NCBI GenBank assembly: GCA_013396755.1
Contig: VWZF01004013.1
Span: 62,001 to 126,000, forward strand
DNA length: 64,000 nt
Origin: Sclerurus mexicanus
Lineage: Eukaryota > Chordata > Aves > Passeriformes > Furnariidae
Direction: 5' to 3'
The stretch's first letter is position 1. Every line of letters begins with the position of its first letter. The notes under the pieces were generated by a model. That model saw nothing but the letters and a program-made list of their open reading frames with translations, had not been told where the DNA came from and searched no databases. A program made the translations under genes and the position numbers. Below are positions 37,110-50,025 of the stretch, one piece after another.

Positions 37110-40100
37110 TTTGCAAACATTTTTATATCTTGCATTTCTGTTTCCTGCAATAATTTAAATGAGGAATGAAACACAAAAAGACATACATGGACTTCCAGGT
37201 CATCAAGGTTCCTGCAGACCAGCACCACTCTGTGACAGAGCCATCCTTTCTATACTTACTCTACACAGTATCTGTAAGGTTGGCTGTATTTTAATCAGTT
37301 TGACTCTTCTGAACTATCTGTGTCTGTGTTAGGTAGAATTTATATTTTGTCCTTATTGTTATTAACTGCTGTTTTACATTCAAACCTAGAGACAAAGTCT
37401 GAAACAGTAGCTACAGTTGCAATAATTCTCACTCAATAGCACAGACAAGGAATAGTGGGATTATGAGAATTGCAGATTATTTTACTGCAAGCCCTCCATC
37501 TGAAGGTACATGTATGTCATATGCAGTGGGAAGACTCTTAAAAGCTACCATTGCTATTGGTTCCTCAGGTGGTGTTCTCTCACTTTGGGTAGCTGTGCAC
37601 TGAGACTCAGATCCATGTGCTGTTTGCACAGCCACTGACTGCAATGTACCCAACTAAAGAATCATGTGCGGGAAAAAGGTTACCTGCTTTCTTTCTTTCT
37701 GTTGGTAAGCCTCACTCCTCTGAATCTTTTCATCTTAGATCATCACTGATAGACAGTAATGCATTTTATAGTACTCTTGGAAATAACTTCCACAAGTACT
37801 TTCTCTAAGTATTGGTCATTGTCTTAATGAAGGAGTCTTGATGGAATTTACTATTTTGGAACCAGAAGTCAAAAATATTGAAAGTTCTTTTACTAAAGAC
37901 TTCAATATGAAAAAAACAAACAGATGCACCTTTTTTTTCTTTTTTTTTTAATCCAGATAACAGAGAATTGTTCACTATGTGAACATAATCTTGACACTTT
38001 AAAAATAAAGTTGTTAATTAAAGTTGGTATTCAGAACTTCCTGCCAGCAGCTGTTGAGCAGTTATTTCACTTGTGACACTGACAGTATGAGAGCCTGAAT
38101 CTGAGAGACAGGAAATCAGTTTGCATCCTGCTGTATGCAGACTTGTAGGGTAGGGTTTGTTAAAAAAAATATACACATCATAATTAATTTTTTTAAAAGA
38201 CTTCAAAGTTCTACACTGAGAAAAAAATTACTCGTGCTTGCAGGATAAGAACTGCAAATCATGATGCAATCCCAGATGAATTTAGCAAAATACTTTCTGC
38301 AGCTTTAGAAGTGTTTTGAATACACAAAAATCATCTGAAAGAGAAGACAGTGCAAAGATTCTGCTACAAGTATTTCAGCATATAAATTCCTCACTTAAGA
38401 ATTTGCCCTTTTTTGTTTCAGTGTTGTAGGCATTTGTGCAGTCAAGTTCTACTTGCATGAATTATAAAATACTAAAAAGGGATAACTTTCAAATTACCTT
38501 GCCTAAGCATCTAAGCTGAAAACCCTAAGATACAGCATGCTTTAGTTTTTACTATAGAGCAACAGTATGAGATAGCATACATAGCAAAGAGCATGTCTGA
38601 TACGAAAATTGTGAATTTGTGCTTTTAAACAAAAATCTTTATCAATTTACCATTACACTCTGCCTGTCCCTTCCTATGATTTCCACATCCTTCAAAATAC
38701 CAGATTCTTTTACAAAAATTACCAGATACTTTTTCATGTGAATCTGACACCATCTCTTTGTGGTCACTGTAGGATAATCAGCAAGTCAGCACTTCAGAAG
38801 TGCATACACATCCTTTGCCAAGTCAAGGGAGGACTAAACAGTCTGCTAACTTGTGAGATGAGACTAGCACTTAAGAAACAGAACCCTCTCCTTGACTAAT
38901 GCAAATAAATAACTTATGGTCATTTAGATGTGAGTGAAAGAATGGTACCTTTGAGTGTTCCTTTCTGTCCCTCACGAAGGCTGCACAAGTCACAGCACCT
39001 GTATATTTATTCTGTCTGAGAAATGTAAGCCAAGCAGCAAACTGAAATACACATTTCTACTTACATTCCACACGTACACGTGCCAGTATATGACTGGCTT
39101 TCAGTGCAATGCCGCGAAGCCAGAAATTTCAGAATAGTCACCTGAATTTTACAAAGCTACAATTCATACCCGCCCTTGGGGGGCATATTAAGTCAGTGTT
39201 CTTCCTGGAAAGACTGCAGCAACATCTCATCTATTTGAAGTTCTCAATATCCTTGCAAGGTCAGGACAAGGAGGTAGATTTGGCCACTCCACATGGCTCA
39301 CACACTGTAGGGCCTTGTTTGTGCTAAAACATTGCTGCTGCTTGTCTAAACGCTGCATTTTAGGTGTGCTCAAGTGCACAGTCAAAATACAGTGGTGACT
39401 CATATAGATTGATTACTAGGGATTAAAGCATCAGAATCACTTTCAGACAGAACATTTCATAGAAACAGAAACTGAAGCACAAAAGCAAAAATCATTTTCT
39501 AAGGTGTGTCTTTTTGTGCATAGAGAGCTTCTGTAATACCACACCCACCCCCCATCCCTTGCAATCTTTTTCTTCAATGGCAAACAAAAGCAGATCAGCC
39601 CCTAAATATTTAGATTGTAGGTGCATATTGAGTTGTGACTGAAACCTGAAAGTGCTCATTAACAATTTTTAACTTTGGTCCAAGACTTTCAAAATATTTC
39701 ACCTTCCAGTGAACTCACCCTTAAAACTAGGCTGCAATTCAGCACATTTTTACATCTTTAACAAGTTATCTGTCTATAAAAGTTGCCTGATCCCAATACA
39801 TACATGAACTTTAGGCTTGTACTTCTCATGAAAGCCTACAGAGACTTGTTCATCCGAGGTTACTCCCTGACCTACAGCTGACTACAGCTTTAGTTCTCAT
39901 TACTTTTTCATGAAAGTTCTTACTTAATACTATGTGGATAGAATGAAATGTTTCCATTAAAAGTATTTGAATATATACATTTAACAGGACCTGCTGTTCC
40001 TCTCTTACTGCATTCTATAAATCAGAAGAGCAAAGGTCTCAAATATTTCCTTTGTATTTTTGAAGTAGTTTGGAAGGTTATTTTATTTTGTTGCCATGAT

Positions 40101-40479
40101 ACATTTCCACTGATTGAAGGTTCTCTGTCTCTCCATCTCCAATTATGTCTTTCTCATATTCCGAGATACGAATTTGAAAGAATAAAACCTTGTAACTGGA
40201 AAGTAAGATCCAGGGAACAGAAGGCTTGCAAATTGGCACTGTGCTCATGGGGAAAAAAAAAAAAAAAAGGTCTAGCATTCCCTTTCTGATCAGGGGAAAG
40301 TGCTCTAATTAATAAATATATTGATTAAGGAAATAGGTAGTCTCTCTGGGACTGATTATGGCTTTTACTTTGCATTAGAGCAACAGAATGAGGTTTCATG
40401 CAGTTTATATCATCTAACCCTGACAAACTGTATTTGTTAGGTAAATTTTACAATATGTGCACACCAAGGGCAGACTAAA
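37110..40479. other. Gene-free unique sequence
   Basis: No gene or interspersed repeat recognised. Short A or T runs occur near 37930-37950 and 40250-40268. There is a C-rich patch near 39541-39560. Confidence 0.6.
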
Positions 40480-40608
40480 GTTTGTTGGTTTTTTCTCTTT
40501 TTTTTTGTTTGTTTGGGTTTTTTTTGTATTTTTTGTTGTGGTTGGTTTGGGGGTTTTGTTTGCTTTTTTGTTTGTTCTTTTTGATTGGTTGGTTGGGATT
40601 TTTTCCCC
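40480..40608. repeat. G/T-rich low-complexity tract
   Basis: About 130 bases of almost only T and G (GTTTGTTTGGG, GGTTGGTTTGGGGG, GGTTGGTTGGG), ending in TTTTTCCCCTCAG. The hydrophobic plus-strand frame at 40457-40720, which looks like a membrane protein, is produced by this composition. Confidence 0.88.
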
Positions 40609-41500
40609 TCAGCATTCTAAATTGTTTCCAGTAAAAATCAAACAGCAGAAGACAGACTGGGTAGCTGAGGTCCTTGCAATTTTGAGGAATTGGTTTAGCA
40701 AGATAGGCTTACATACCTAAAGTAACTGAACCATGACATGTTTTGAAGTGGTGGATGAAAATGTCAATGTGCCTAGGAGAAGGGCAAAAAAAGGTACTGA
40801 GGGAAAATGATGGGAACCTTTCCTGGATAATTTCAAATCTGCCAGTCTGCATGATCTTGACCAGAGAGTGCTCTCAGAGCTGCTGGTTTCTTTCCACATC
40901 TGGTCTCTGCTACTGGGCAAACCATGCAGCTCTCAGTAGAGCTAGGTGACAGCCATATATCCTTTCATTTCAATCTGGGGAACACCTCCAGAGAGTCCAA
41001 AACCAACCTTCAAACTTACTAAAGATTAGTACCAAGAAGTAAAAATATTTAAGAACTATACCAGCCTGTAAGTAGAACTTGACAAATAAGAGATTAAATA
41101 GTTAATTGCATTAGAAGTGGAGAAACTTACACAGAAGGCAATACTGAAACAAAGGACCTGTTTCAGAATTAAAACAATTAGAAAATCATTCTAGTTATAT
41201 ATGTATTATACCGTTGTACTGATGTATGGCAATACAAGTCAAGGACAAAAATAACCATCTAAGTCACATTTTATTGATTTTTTTGCATGTATTTTTGTAT
41301 CTATTTATAAATTTAAAACATAAACAAAAATATTATGCTTCCCTTAAAGGGTATTTTTTACTTCTTGAGGAAACCTTTTATAAGGAGCTAAAAAACTGAT
41401 ACTTAAGAAACAATGAGGAAAGAATAAACACATGCAGGATGGTGATGGGGTGGAGCAACATTTTGGAGATATATTTAACTAATCTCTCCCCTTTTTTTAA

Positions 41501-41560
41501 TGTGGGGTTTTTTTGGTTTTGTTTGGTTTTGTGTTTTGTTTTAAACTTTTTTTTTTTGCT
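41501..41560. repeat. G/T-rich low-complexity tract
   Basis: TGGGGTTTTTTTGG, TTTTGTTTGG and TTTTGTGTTTTG units ending in a T run. Same type as the tracts at 11.1 and 40.5 kb. Confidence 0.85.
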
Positions 41561-44500
41561 ACTAGGCAAGGACAACTGTTACCTCCATTAACATCAAGTA
41601 ACTAAAAATAGGATTTCTGAATTGAGAAGGTGATGTCATGTTTGGAAGTGTTGCTTTTGTTGACAGTTGCTGGGAGAGGCAGTATTGAGGGTGAGTGGTA
41701 GATACTGATTTGGAACTAGATCAAATGGCAAACTCTCCATTAGAGCCTGCAAACACTTTTATTCTGCTTTATGTTTTACTCTAATCTCAGCAAGCAAGTA
41801 GCATTTCCAAAGCCACTAAAAGGTTACCCTCTGTGTTCAGATCATCTCTACAAGGAAACTTTTCTAGATCTGGATTCTCTTTCACTGCTCTGAGATAATT
41901 TTAGCTATTCTATTATTATGCTCAAAAGTGAAACGCAGCAACTTTGATGAGTAATTTCTATAGTTCAGCATCTGGGTGCTATTTCAACAATACGTTTTTG
42001 AAACAACTGGAAGTCAATATTCCACAAGGAGCCCTTAGATGTTTGAACATTTCTACACTTATTTTTACTGGGAACATGCATAATAAGAAACCCTAAGCAA
42101 AATAAAACAAGATCCAATGATATTAAGTCAAAGTGTCATTAAAACTGATAGTTCCATTAGTTTAAATGCAGAAATTCAAGGGAACAAATTCCCTTAGAAG
42201 TTTGCCAGTCTTTTCAATTTATGATAAACTTCCTTGCTGTTTTTTGCTTGTCTCAGTCTTTCATTCACACTGACCTCTTCAAATAATGTAGGAAACAGAG
42301 AGCCATGCCTAGGTTCCGGCATCATGAGCTGGTGCCACATCTGTTCATCAATAAGACCAAGGTTTTCCAAGTTTATAGAGTGTCTGTAGTATTAAAATGT
42401 ACTTACAGTGTTTCAAAATTATGATCCTATATAATGCGAATTGCTATGGGAAGATGGTCTCTTCAAACTAATACAACACTCTAAAAATTTGCCAGAGGAA
42501 CCCTCTTTGTATTTATGATTTTTTATTTTTATATATATACACACTTCTCCTCTACATATTTGAGTGTGTTTGTGTATTCTATGCAAATACATTTATTTTA
42601 GAGGCAGCGTTTTTTTATTCTGTGAAGACACCTAAACCTGCAAGCATCCCTTTTAAGTGCTTATTGCCAGCATCTCATTAATAACCATTTGGCCCATTAT
42701 TTTGCACTGTTTAAAGAGTAGTAGTAACTGGTCATAATTTTTCCACTAGGCTGACAGTATTGATTACACCAGTTATTCTTGCTAGTTCAAGTGATCTGAA
42801 TAAAATCATTATAAGCATTCATGAGTAGCAGTATAAGCTTTTACCACAGACACCACAAAAATAAAGAATAGTATTTTTCTAGGAGTAAACAAAGGAGGTT
42901 GGACACTGTGTTTGGTCTTCATTGTCACAAATTTTCTACAAAGCTCTCCCTTTTAAAGGAAAACAATAGAATAAAATTGTGAAACACTTCAGCAGAATTA
43001 TTCAGCTGAATTATCTTCATTCCCTCTCCTTTGCTTTTAAAATTTTATGAATATTGGAAAAACTAAAGTGAATTTCCAAAACCAGTACTACTATAAGCCT
43101 AAGAGTGACAGCTGCATTGTTTTTGTGCCTCTAGGTGAAAAAGATAATCTAATTGCCTTTGAAGTGGCAGTCTTTTTTAAGTACTAGATCTCATTACTAT
43201 CTTCTTTCATGACTTATTCTCAAGTTTTGAGGCTGTATACCTCATAATATAAACAAATTTATTCAAAATACAACTGTATGACAAAATTTTCTCAACAAAT
43301 AACTGTAAAAAGTGACCCTGACTTTTTATTCATGACTTATATCACCAAGCTGTCCACTGTGAGATAGTTTAAAATAGCGTTTATTTTCCAGTTTGATCTG
43401 GTATTTAAAAGCAACGAGACTTATGTGATCTGACGTCTATTACTATCTTTACTTCATGCTAGTTTGCAACATTAGATTCACACCCTTTCTTTTCACATAT
43501 GCAATGAGAAATTGCAGAAATTAAGGGGAATATTCACACTATGCAAAGATAAAATATAAATTGATCTCTCAGACTATAGTTTCTGCTTCCTTCTGACTCA
43601 GTTTTGCAATCTGTAAAATGTGCAGTTGGTACTTATCTAACAGCAGGGCTTGGATGATTACTACCTTACAGTTACAGAACTTAGAGAAAAGCACTGCAAA
43701 AGTGCAATATATCACATTTTCCCTCAATTCTGACTGAGAGAAAAAGCATGAATTGAGATAATAATTTTATGAAACATGTTAAAGGTTAAAAAAAAATTAC
43801 TTGTACTGTTGGCCACTTAATGGGTTTTACAGTCTGGTTGAAATTACTAGAGACCAAATAATTAACTTGCATTGAACTGAAATAAGTGGGGCTTTATGGA
43901 AAGTGAAAAAAAACCAAGGATTTTCAGAAACTTTATGTTATTTCAAATGCGTAAAAAATGTATCAGGTGGAATGAAGCATTTTGCTCAACTGAAAATGAA
44001 GTGTTTTTGTTTAATGCCAGCTTAGTTAATGGTCTTAGGGGTTTTTTAGCTTCCTTTTTAATTTTGGTCACATTGAAATGAAAAGTATAACTGTATTAAA
44101 TAAAAATTAAATGCTTCATTTAAAAACTTTCAAAACAATATTTCTGCATCTCCTTTTTCTTACCCTGACTGAATTATTCACAAATGTCACTAAAAATAGT
44201 GTTTTTCAATACTACTTTTAGCAAAGGTACTATACATTAATAAGGACTATTTTGCTCAGTCGAGAGGGATAAATAAAAGTGTAAATCTAACCAGAAACAC
44301 TAGTGGTTCAGATTATCCTACTTTTACCCTCTCTTTGGTTTTTGTGAAGATGGTAAAGTCTTACCCTGCACTCCATATTCCATAATTCTGAATGCATGTA
44401 GCAATGTATGGTTTTTTGTTTTTTGTTTTTTTTTTCCAGTGATCCAATGACTATCATGGAAAACTTGAGCTAAGAACCATTGTTTAGCACTTTTTCTTGA

Positions 44501-46143
44501 CAACTAGTTATATTGACTAAGTCAAGACTACATGACAGCATAAGTAGCACTATCCTGTCTATCAGCCCAGAGTTCCTGCCTTTCTGAGTGTATTTGACCA
44601 GCCTGCAAAGCTTTCTGCCTCTCAGGTGCTCTCTCAAAGCAATATGTGTAGTACTTGCCTATGAGCAGTGCATCTTGCAGCAATATTTTCAGCATTCTGA
44701 AACTATATGAAGCTAATTGAAAAGTAGAAGTATTAAGGTTTCCTGGATGAAGTAGGGAGGAAAGACTTCACAAACGAAAATAAGCATTATAAAGGGTGAG
44801 AGTGATTCCCTCTAAATGGGGTCTTTCCCCCACAAGCCCCTGACCATCCTTTTATACTTAAATTCCTCAGGATGAAAAGGTTAAATGATTGCTGTACTAC
44901 AATTTACATTGTTTCAGGACTACAGTAATTACGGTCTGAGAGATACAGGGATTCTTTCCTACGCACTTTAGTGGGAAGGAAGGGAAAAGTAAGTGGAGAT
45001 ATCTGTTTTACCTCTTAAGAGAGAAAGGATCATAATGAAAATATTTCCACTTGGACAAACATTTCTTAACTCTATGAGTTAGAAATAGTTTATGGAATGC
45101 TTTTGTTACTTCTGGGTTTGTATTTTTCTTTAATTGATGGCTGTGAAGTATACCCTTGTTTCTTTATATGGTAGGTTATATATATAAAAAAAAAATACCA
45201 CAGGACACTGACTACAAACTCTAGCCTAGAGACTGGGGAATTTCTTTCCTGTAGTTTTATTTTTAATTTTAATAGCCATTACTCCTACTCTGACTTGCCA
45301 TTATGTACTCTTGCAAAAGGCTATAAGTTTTATGCAATTAATCTCTTTAAAAATAATAAAGAAAAAAATCCATGCCTGAAGTGCTTGACATGTTAAATTG
45401 CTATTATTTAGTCTTCCTATTTGTTGGCCCAGCAGTAGTATTACTACTTTTTATTTGGGCTTAATTACTGTAAGAAGTGAATATTTCCTTGATCTTTTGG
45501 TTCAGAAGGCATTTATACAGAATATTTGAAACTTATCTTGCTCTTCAGTACACTGAAAACATACCAGCTAATCCTAGTGTTAATAATACTTTTCTAGCAG
45601 CCACAGTTAGAACCTGTGATCAGTATAGTGTCATTTCATTTGTTTCCTATAAAAGCAGCTAAATACTCATCATCTGAGCCATTTCGTATTGCATTGGCAA
45701 TACAAAATGCATTATAAAGAACAATCATACTCTGATGGGGATGGATTACATAGCTTATTGGGTCTATTCCATCTATAATTTTCATGATGGCTTCTTGAGT
45801 GACTTATGCTGCACTAATCTGCTACTCCATAGCAGAAATGGATTTAGAGCAAATCTTTCTCCACAGGTGGCATTTCCCAGTAATGAATTCTGCCATTCAA
45901 TTATATAATCAGAGTAATTTCTTCATGTTAAAAAAAGACCCCTTCTTGAGTGGCACATAAATTACCATGGATTAAATTAATGCTATTGCCAGGGCTTTGA
46001 GATTTCTCCGGTTGACAGACAGCACAGTACTGGTAACGATGATGAGAAAACATGTCAAATCAGAGATTTTTCTACTTTATTTTTCCATTTCTTCACACTG
46101 ATTTCTTTCTTTCTGCATGCTTTTACGATAATGTGTGCCTCAG
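41561..46143. other. Gene-free unique sequence
   Basis: No gene recognised. A block near 42640-42790 combines ATTAATAACC, CCATTTGG and CTGACAG words in less repetitive sequence and could be a conserved element. A short AT run lies near 42530. Frames at 43896-44081 and 45477-45662 show nothing. Confidence 0.6.
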
Positions 46144-46190
46144 ATATCTTTCAAATTGTTGCGCCCAGAGCCACAACAAAAGACTTTCAG
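46144..46190 (+). other. Weak internal-exon-like segment
   Basis: A pyrimidine-rich stretch ending in CCTCAG precedes a 47-bp segment that is followed by GTTAG, so both splice borders have the minimal AG/GT form. In one frame the segment and its border read D-I-F-Q-I-V-A-P-R-A-T-T-K-D-F-Q without a stop, and it keeps a CpG. I do not recognise the peptide. At 47 bp, with no neighbouring exon, this could well be chance. It is listed as a lead, not as a gene. Confidence 0.12.
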
Positions 46191-48460
46191 GTTAGAAATG
46201 TTCATCTCTGCTGAGGAATAACCTGTTGAGTCAAATAGAAGGGAAGAATAAAGGAAAACAACAATAACCACAACAGCAACCACAACAAAAGAGAGAGAGA
46301 AAAAAAGAGATTTTGACACTAATAAAATATTTGGTTTACAAATGGTAATAAACTTTTGCTGAGGATAGCTGTCAGTTTGATTTACCCTGCTACATTAAAG
46401 CTAGCACAGAATTAAAGAATTTACAAAATCAGAGCTCTCTCCCCAGTGCAATGGGATATCATATTTTGCATACACAGGCAGTGATGAGAATACTAAGCCC
46501 TACTAATTTGTTAGCTTTAGACTTAGTCCCATGGTAAGACCTCAGATAAAACAAACACAGGATCTGTATGGCTTGCAGAGTTATCAGTGGTGAATTTCTA
46601 AGTACTTTCTGCCTGATATGTCAATCTTTCAGTGAAACAAATAATCCTGTTTAATAAATAAATAAATGGAAACCAGAGTTTTTTATTTCTTTGAGTAGAA
46701 GCGAAAGGAGGGAACACAAAATAACACAAGGAAGAAGAGCCTATTTGAAAAGAAGGGAAAGGAGAAAGCATTTATGGATCCAGAAACCTATTTCACTATT
46801 TTCTAAGGCAGTTGAGAAGCATGTCTGCTTTCAGATATTACAGGTCACCACAGATTTAACCACAGCAGACTGAAAGAATGTAAGGCATCCGTATAAACTT
46901 AAGAAACTTTGTTGTTGTTCTGTCCAAAAGCATACTTAAGCTGTGCTAGTGCTCTTGGTAAGAGAGTTGGACACTAGTGCTACAGTTCACTATGCATTAA
47001 ACAGTGCTGAGCGCACTTTACCCTGATTTGGCTGCATCAAGGTGTGCTGATAGTGTACACAATCTCTTACCGTCAGAGTAACCCCACCACTCTGCACAGG
47101 CTCATTCCTTTTCTGTTACCTGCTCATAATTTTCAACCCAAAGAAAAATGCAGTAATGAAATCTTTCCTTGTGACACTGCCATCAGGGTTTTCACTTTTA
47201 GTTTTTTAGAGAACAAGGGGCTAAGTCTTTGATGCATCTGTCCATTATACAAATAATGTCACAGAGAGTCTGCCCCAAATCATCATTACAACTACTTAAA
47301 ACCATTGTCTATGGACTTAATTACTCAGTGGATTAAAAAAAAAAACAAAAAACAACACAAACAAAATAAACAAAAATAACAAAAACCCCACATCTGAAAC
47401 ATTTGCTCTTCTGTTCTTGGTCACTCAACGTTTTCCCAGCCAGTATTTCTTAAGACCCCTTAGAAACATTCAAGTGAAACAAAGGGCTATGCTTTGAGCT
47501 CAAATGATTCCTTTAAGAACATTTTGCACTTGACAGCCTTTTTCAGAATCTGAGTCATGCTTTCTGGGGTCAACTCATCAGGCAAGTTGTTTGAGGTGCC
47601 TTTGACCCTAATTCTGGGACATATTCAGTAGGCAACTGCCTAGGGACTGGGACATAATGCTTCACAGATCCTCTGTGATACAAAATTTTACCCTTCAGTA
47701 CACAGCCCACAAGAACGGCAGTGCCATTGTAGAAAAGCAGTCAGCTTTGATTCACACCTTTTCTTTAGTAATGGCAGATACTGCACTGAAAAAAACCTTC
47801 CCAGCAGACACTGAAGAAATACTTCAGTCATACAGAAAATTAATTCCTGGATTTGGCAGACTGTCCAAGTCCATGAAAAAGGAGAACAGTAAATATAAAC
47901 TATGGAGGGTTACTATTCCACTCTACTAAAAAACTAAAAGAAACTTAAAAAAAAAAAAAAAAGGTGCTGAACAGAACGGAGAGATTATCACTGTTTGCAT
48001 AAGTACTGGGCAAATACCAGATCACAAGGTTTACAAATTTCTAAGAGTAAGAACAACCAAGACTGCACACAAACACATTGTGAAAGTGATCAGACTCAAA
48101 GTGTATCAATTTTTGCAGCTGTAACCTTTTCTTTACATAATTTTCATTAGCTATCTATAACGTTTTATAGACATAAGGTGAAGGGAAAGCTTTAGTGTAG
48201 AATTCTTTTTGTTATCATACTTAATCAGATTACTTTTTAAAACTAATTTATAGTTTATTTAGAGTTGCTTAATAAAAAAGTTTATGCACCTCATACATAT
48301 TTCAGTTTTACATGTAAAAATGTAAAATTCAGTTAGATAATATGTTACTAGTTGTCATCCATGTATTAATAAGCATATAAAACATATGACAATTTCTATA
48401 TTTCTTCAGTATCTAAATCATTAATAAAATTATATAGAATATAAAATTATATAAAATTAT
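46191..48460. other. Gene-free unique sequence with A/C-rich tract
   Basis: No gene recognised. An A-rich tract with scattered C lies at about 47336-47385. A 90-codon plus-strand frame (47657-47929) is followed by a 16-base A run (47947-47962) but matches no protein I know. Confidence 0.6.
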
Positions 48461-49270
48461 CATAGAATCATGGAATGGTTTGGGTTGGAAGGGACTTTAA
48501 AGACCATCTAGTTTCAAACCCCCAAGCTACGGGCAAGGACACCTTCCACTAGACCAGTTTCTCAGAGTTCCAGGCAGCCTGGTCTTGAACACTTTCATGG
48601 ACGGGGCATTCACAACTTCACTTGGCAACCTGTTCCATTGCCTCAGCACCCTCACAGTAATGAATCTCTTCCAAATATCTAATCTAATAACCTACATTAT
48701 TTCAGTCTGAAACCATTCTGCCTTATCTTATCATGGCACGGTCTTGTAACTAGTCTCTCTCCAGCCTTTTTGTAGGCCCTTTTTAGGTACTAGAAGGTAT
48801 GATAAGGTCTCTCTGGAGTCTTCTCTTCTCCAGGATGAACAGTCCCAACTCTTAGCCTGTCTTCATAGGAGAGGTGTTCCAGCCCTGTGGCCAACTTACT
48901 GGCTCTCCTCTGGACTCATTGCAACAAGTCCACATCTTTCCTGTGTTTGGGGACCAAGAGTTGGAAGCTGAACCCCAGGTGGGGTCTCAGAAGAGCAGAC
49001 TAGAGGGGGAAAATCACCTCCCTTGATTGGCTGGCCATGCCTCTTTTGAGCAGCCTAGGATATGATTGACTTTCTGGGCTGCAAGAGCACATTTCCAAGT
49101 CATATTGAATTTTTATCCACAAAGTCTCTCTCCTCAAGGCTGCTTTCAATCCATTCTGTACTCAGACTGTACTCGTGCTTGAGATTGCCCCATCCGAAGT
49201 TCAGGCCCTTGTACTTGGCCTTCTTGAACTTCATGAGGCTTGCACAGGCCCACCTACCAAGCCTGACAAG

Positions 49271-49275
49271 GTCCC
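49271..49275. repeat. Left 5-bp target-site duplication (LTR copy 1)
   Basis: GTCCC precedes the LTR, and GTCTC follows it at 49847-49851. Joining the flanks through one copy restores the CR1 sequence AAGGTCCCTCTGGATGG, which confirms the boundaries. The one mismatch is a later mutation. Confidence 0.8.
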
Positions 49276-49846
49276 TGTGAAGGTTTAGTTTTCTTGGTCT
49301 TGGTCTGGGCCTTCCCTAGTAACCAGGTTATAACTAAGGAAGTATTCTACACCATTCCTCCATGTAATCAGGGGTATATAAGACTGGGGAGTTGCCTCCC
49401 TCTGGCTCTCTCTTCCTTTCGTGTGCTGGGGAGGACATCTCTGTGAGCCAAGGCCTATCGGAGAAACTGGTGCCTCACTCGTCTGGAGGTGGAGATCTCT
49501 ACTACTTCTCTTAAGGGAAGTTACTTTTGATGAGAATTTATTGTATTAGTTACTTATTGAGCTTTTCCCTGAGTTTACGAGTGTGTGTATATCTGTTTTT
49601 ATTTTGTTCTTACCCATTTTTGTCCCATTTCCCTTTCCCTTCCCCCTTTTCCCTTTTGGAGTTGTTTGGGGTTCTTATTCTGTAGATTCATAGTGTTTTA
49701 TTGTATATATTTGTGATATATATGAATATATATATACTTTTACTACAATTCTCTTTTGGTTTTTATTTCCTTTCCCCTTTCCTCTTGGGGGGGAATCTGT
49801 GTGGCTGACATTGGGTTTTGGCAGGGAGCCAACCCAAACCTCCACA
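49276..49846 (+). mobile_element. Solo LTR (571 bp) inserted into CR1, copy 1
   Basis: It starts TGTGAAGGTTTAG and ends with the reverse complement of TGTGGAGGTTTGG, a 13-bp terminal inverted repeat with two mismatches and TG...CA ends. It splits CR1 at a known internal position with a 5-bp target duplication. A TATATAAG box lies about 100 bp in, followed by a CT-rich stretch, then T/C-rich sequence and a (TA)-rich segment. There is no open gag, pol or env, and no second LTR with internal sequence between, so it is a solo LTR. A 5-bp duplication fits ERVL/class III types, but the family is not identified. Apart from one base it equals the copy at 50262-50832, which is probably the same physical LTR counted twice. 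Confidence 0.88.
49375..49382 (+). promoter_or_regulatory. TATA box of the 571-bp LTR, copy 1
   Basis: TATATAAG within GGGGTATATAAGACTGGGG stands in GC-richer flanks about 100 bp from the LTR start. This is the normal spacing for a U3 promoter and fixes the LTR as plus-strand. The duplicate is at 50361-50368. Confidence 0.7.
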
Positions 49847-49851
49847 GTCTC
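49847..49851. repeat. Right 5-bp target-site duplication (LTR copy 1)
   Basis: GTCTC directly after the CA end, one base different from GTCCC at 49271-49275. It continues into the CR1 words TCTGGATGG. Confidence 0.8.
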
Positions 49852-50024
49852 TCTGGATGGTACCCTATCTCTACAGTGTGCCAACCACATAATACAACTT
49901 GGTGTTAAAAAACTTGCTGAAAGTGCACTGAATATGACTGCTCACAACACCAACAAAGTTGATAAAAGGTGCCAGTCCCTCAGGAGCACCATTTGTCTTG
50001 ACTTGGACATTGAACCATTGACCA
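49852..50024 (-). pseudogene. CR1 reverse transcriptase remnant around the catalytic box, copy 1
   Basis: On the minus strand the frame includes CTFSKF, then F-N-T-K-L, aligning with the CR1 segment CTLSKFADDTKL. The catalytic pair of aspartates (FADD, the CR1 form of YADD) is gone: one codon is lost and the rest changed. The enzyme would be inactive regardless of the frameshifts. The segment is cut off at the N and repeated in full at 50838-51010. Confidence 0.75.
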
Positions 50025-50025
50025 N
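50025..50025. other. Assembly gap (single N) at the duplication junction
   Basis: The only ambiguous base noticed in the window, lying precisely between the end of copy 1 (ATTGACCA) and the start of copy 2 (CCTCTTTTGAG). It is read as a placeholder gap joining two contigs whose ends overlap, not as an unread base. Confidence 0.9.

Larger units (their letters stand above)
49040..50024. repeat. Tandem 985-bp block, copy 1
   Basis: This block (CR1 piece, solo LTR, CR1 piece) is repeated at 50026-51010 with a constant offset of 986. I found one mismatch on reading (C at 49781, T at 50767). It ends at the single N. The most likely explanation is an unmerged overlap of two contig ends. Confidence 0.95.

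Noticed and set aside
37037..37228. Minus-strand frame with repeated FVCL units
   Set aside because: It is the six-frame shadow of the (AAAC)n microsatellite.
40457..40720. Small hydrophobic membrane-protein-like frame
   Set aside because: The F/V/L/G-rich stretch is the translation of a G/T-rich low-complexity tract.
49062..49280. Frame repeated identically at 50048-50266 as a duplicated gene
   Set aside because: It is antisense to CR1 and duplicated only because the whole 985-bp block is.
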